In this document: one piece after another, positions 63,311 to 64,000 of the stretch | Layout of the letters: each line of letters starts with the position of its first letter | How positions within the stretch are numbered: position 1 is the first letter of the stretch | Assembly (NCBI RefSeq): GCF_002259755.1 | Contig: NZ_MWWY01000013.1 | Coordinates: forward strand, 62,001 to 126,000 | DNA from: Bifidobacterium hapali | GTDB taxonomy: Bacteria; Actinomycetota; Actinomycetes; Actinomycetales; Bifidobacteriaceae | DNA: 64,000 nt | Reading direction: 5' to 3' | The notes under the pieces: generated by a model | Told to the model about the DNA's origin: nothing | The model's database searches: none | What the model saw: the letters and a program-made list of their open reading frames with translations, nothing else | Position numbers and translations under genes: made by a program

Positions 63311-64000
63311 ATGAACATGCGCAAGAAGACTAAAAACATCAGTTTTTTCAAGGCCGCTTTCATCCAGTTTGCGTCACGGTACGTGAATGTGTTCGTCCAA
63401 CTCGTTCTGACCGCGATTCTCGCTCGGCTCCTCTCGCCAGAAGAGTACGGTATAATGGCTGGACTAACCGTGTTCACAAGTCTGTTCGCTATTCTGGCGG
63501 ACATGGGCTTCGGAGCTGGTATCATCCAATACAAACAGCTCGATAAGCACGACTTCGGAGGCTTGTTTATCTTCTCTCTGATTCTCGCAACCATCTTGTC
63601 CGTCGCATTTCTGGCTGCTGGCATACCGATAGCGTGGTTCTATCGAGAACCCGAATACGCGCCGCTATGTGCATTAGCCGCAGTATCCGTGTTCTTCAAC
63701 ACTGTTAACATGGTGCCAAACGGCATACTTCTACGTAACAAACGCTTTGACGTGATCGGCATACGTCTCGTTGCTACTACCATCATTGGCGGCGTCATCG
63801 CCGTAATCATGGCAGTCAACGGATTCGGCACCTATTCGCTCATTTGGAACGTGAACATTACCGCTATCGCCATCTTCCTATGGAACATTGCCAGCATACG
63901 CGGCCAAATCAGCTTTAAGCAGATGGATATGTTCAAACCTGTGCGACTCATCGCGCGTTACTCCGCCTACCAAGCTGGCTTCAGCATTATCAACTACTTC
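63311..64000 (+). CDS. Polysaccharide flippase (Wzx / lipopolysaccharide biosynthesis type), 3' end outside window
   Basis: The frame stays open from ATG 63311 to the window edge (230 residues seen). FIQFASRYVNVFVQLVLTAI and LARLLSPEEYGIMAGLTVFT are the standard first two helices of the MATE/Wzx-type polysaccharide_synt family, followed by FSLILATILSVAFLAAGIP, NTVNMVPNGILLRNKRFDVIG and at least four further helices. It moves lipid-linked repeat units across the membrane for polymerisation. ATG 63317 is a possible alternative start. GC content is back to the core level. Confidence 0.92.
   Translation, partial: MNMRKKTKNISFFKAAFIQFASRYVNVFVQLVLTAILARLLSPEEYGIMAGLTVFTSLFAILADMGFGAGIIQYKQLDKHDFGGLFIFSLILATILSVAFLAAGIPIAWFYREPEYAPLCALAAVSVFFNTVNMVPNGILLRNKRFDVIGIRLVATTIIGGVIAVIMAVNGFGTYSLIWNVNITAIAIFLWNIASIRGQISFKQMDMFKPVRLIARYSAYQAGFSIINYF

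Overview
The window looks like a chromosome segment of a Bifidobacterium (Actinobacteria, Bifidobacteriaceae). Supporting this are a moderately GC-rich core, an anaerobic class III ribonucleotide reductase pair (nrdD-nrdG), one very large fused CoA-enzyme activase, a BglF-type PTS permease beside ptsH/ptsI, tRNA genes without an encoded CCA end, and a fused rmlCD rhamnose gene, a fusion I associate with bifidobacteria. The species cannot be named from the sequence alone.

Layout. 1-5.7 kb is accessory: the end of a bacteriocin-type ABC exporter, an AbiE-like HTH/nucleotidyltransferase toxin-antitoxin pair behind a perfect 18-bp inverted repeat, a tyrosine integrase, then an AT-richer stretch with a RelBE-like pair and a small XRE regulator. 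6-17 kb is core: exonuclease VII (xseB-xseA), nrdD-nrdG behind two NrdR boxes 31 bp apart, and the 1732-residue activase. 17-24 kb has a glutamate-cysteine ligase-like gene and a PTS locus (EIIBCA, LicT/BglG antiterminator, HPr, EI) with a clear RAT/terminator leader. 24-39 kb has a lipid kinase, serS with its tRNA-Ser, a dense non-coding array of hairpin repeats plus a candidate small RNA, a HAD phosphatase, a PspC-linked two-component system, and a DUF4125/DUF4037-TPR pair. 39-49 kb has tRNA-Met, rpmE, prfA, prmC, a sugar acetyltransferase, an aldo-keto reductase, a membrane-anchored HNH nuclease, an Nramp metal transporter and a 14-TM exporter. 49-64 kb is an exopolysaccharide locus: priming transferase, dTDP-rhamnose genes (rmlB, rmlCD, rmlA), a glycosyltransferase, UDP-glucose dehydrogenase, then a very AT-rich block of glycosyltransferases and an EpsG-like polymerase, ending in a flippase cut by the window edge.

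The most unusual content is non-coding. At least seven families of short inverted-repeat elements fill the gaps between genes, and six of the seven convergent gene junctions hold one. The densest site (27.67-28.58 kb) stacks 14 hairpin units of three unrelated families. Two copies of another element (next to xseB and after the activase gene) are flanked by a second, diverged copy of the host gene's own 3' end, including its stop codon; in the xseB case the base changes are compensatory and keep the hairpin. A candidate small RNA at 28.76-28.86 kb carries a long pyrimidine tract containing the same CTCCTTTCT string as the 16S rRNA 3' tail.

The EPS locus is mosaic. The rml genes have a strongly G+T-biased coding strand, the downstream block is about 30% GC, and composition jumps back to normal in the middle of one glycosyltransferase gene (about 62.70-62.78 kb), which suggests a recombination junction inside that gene.
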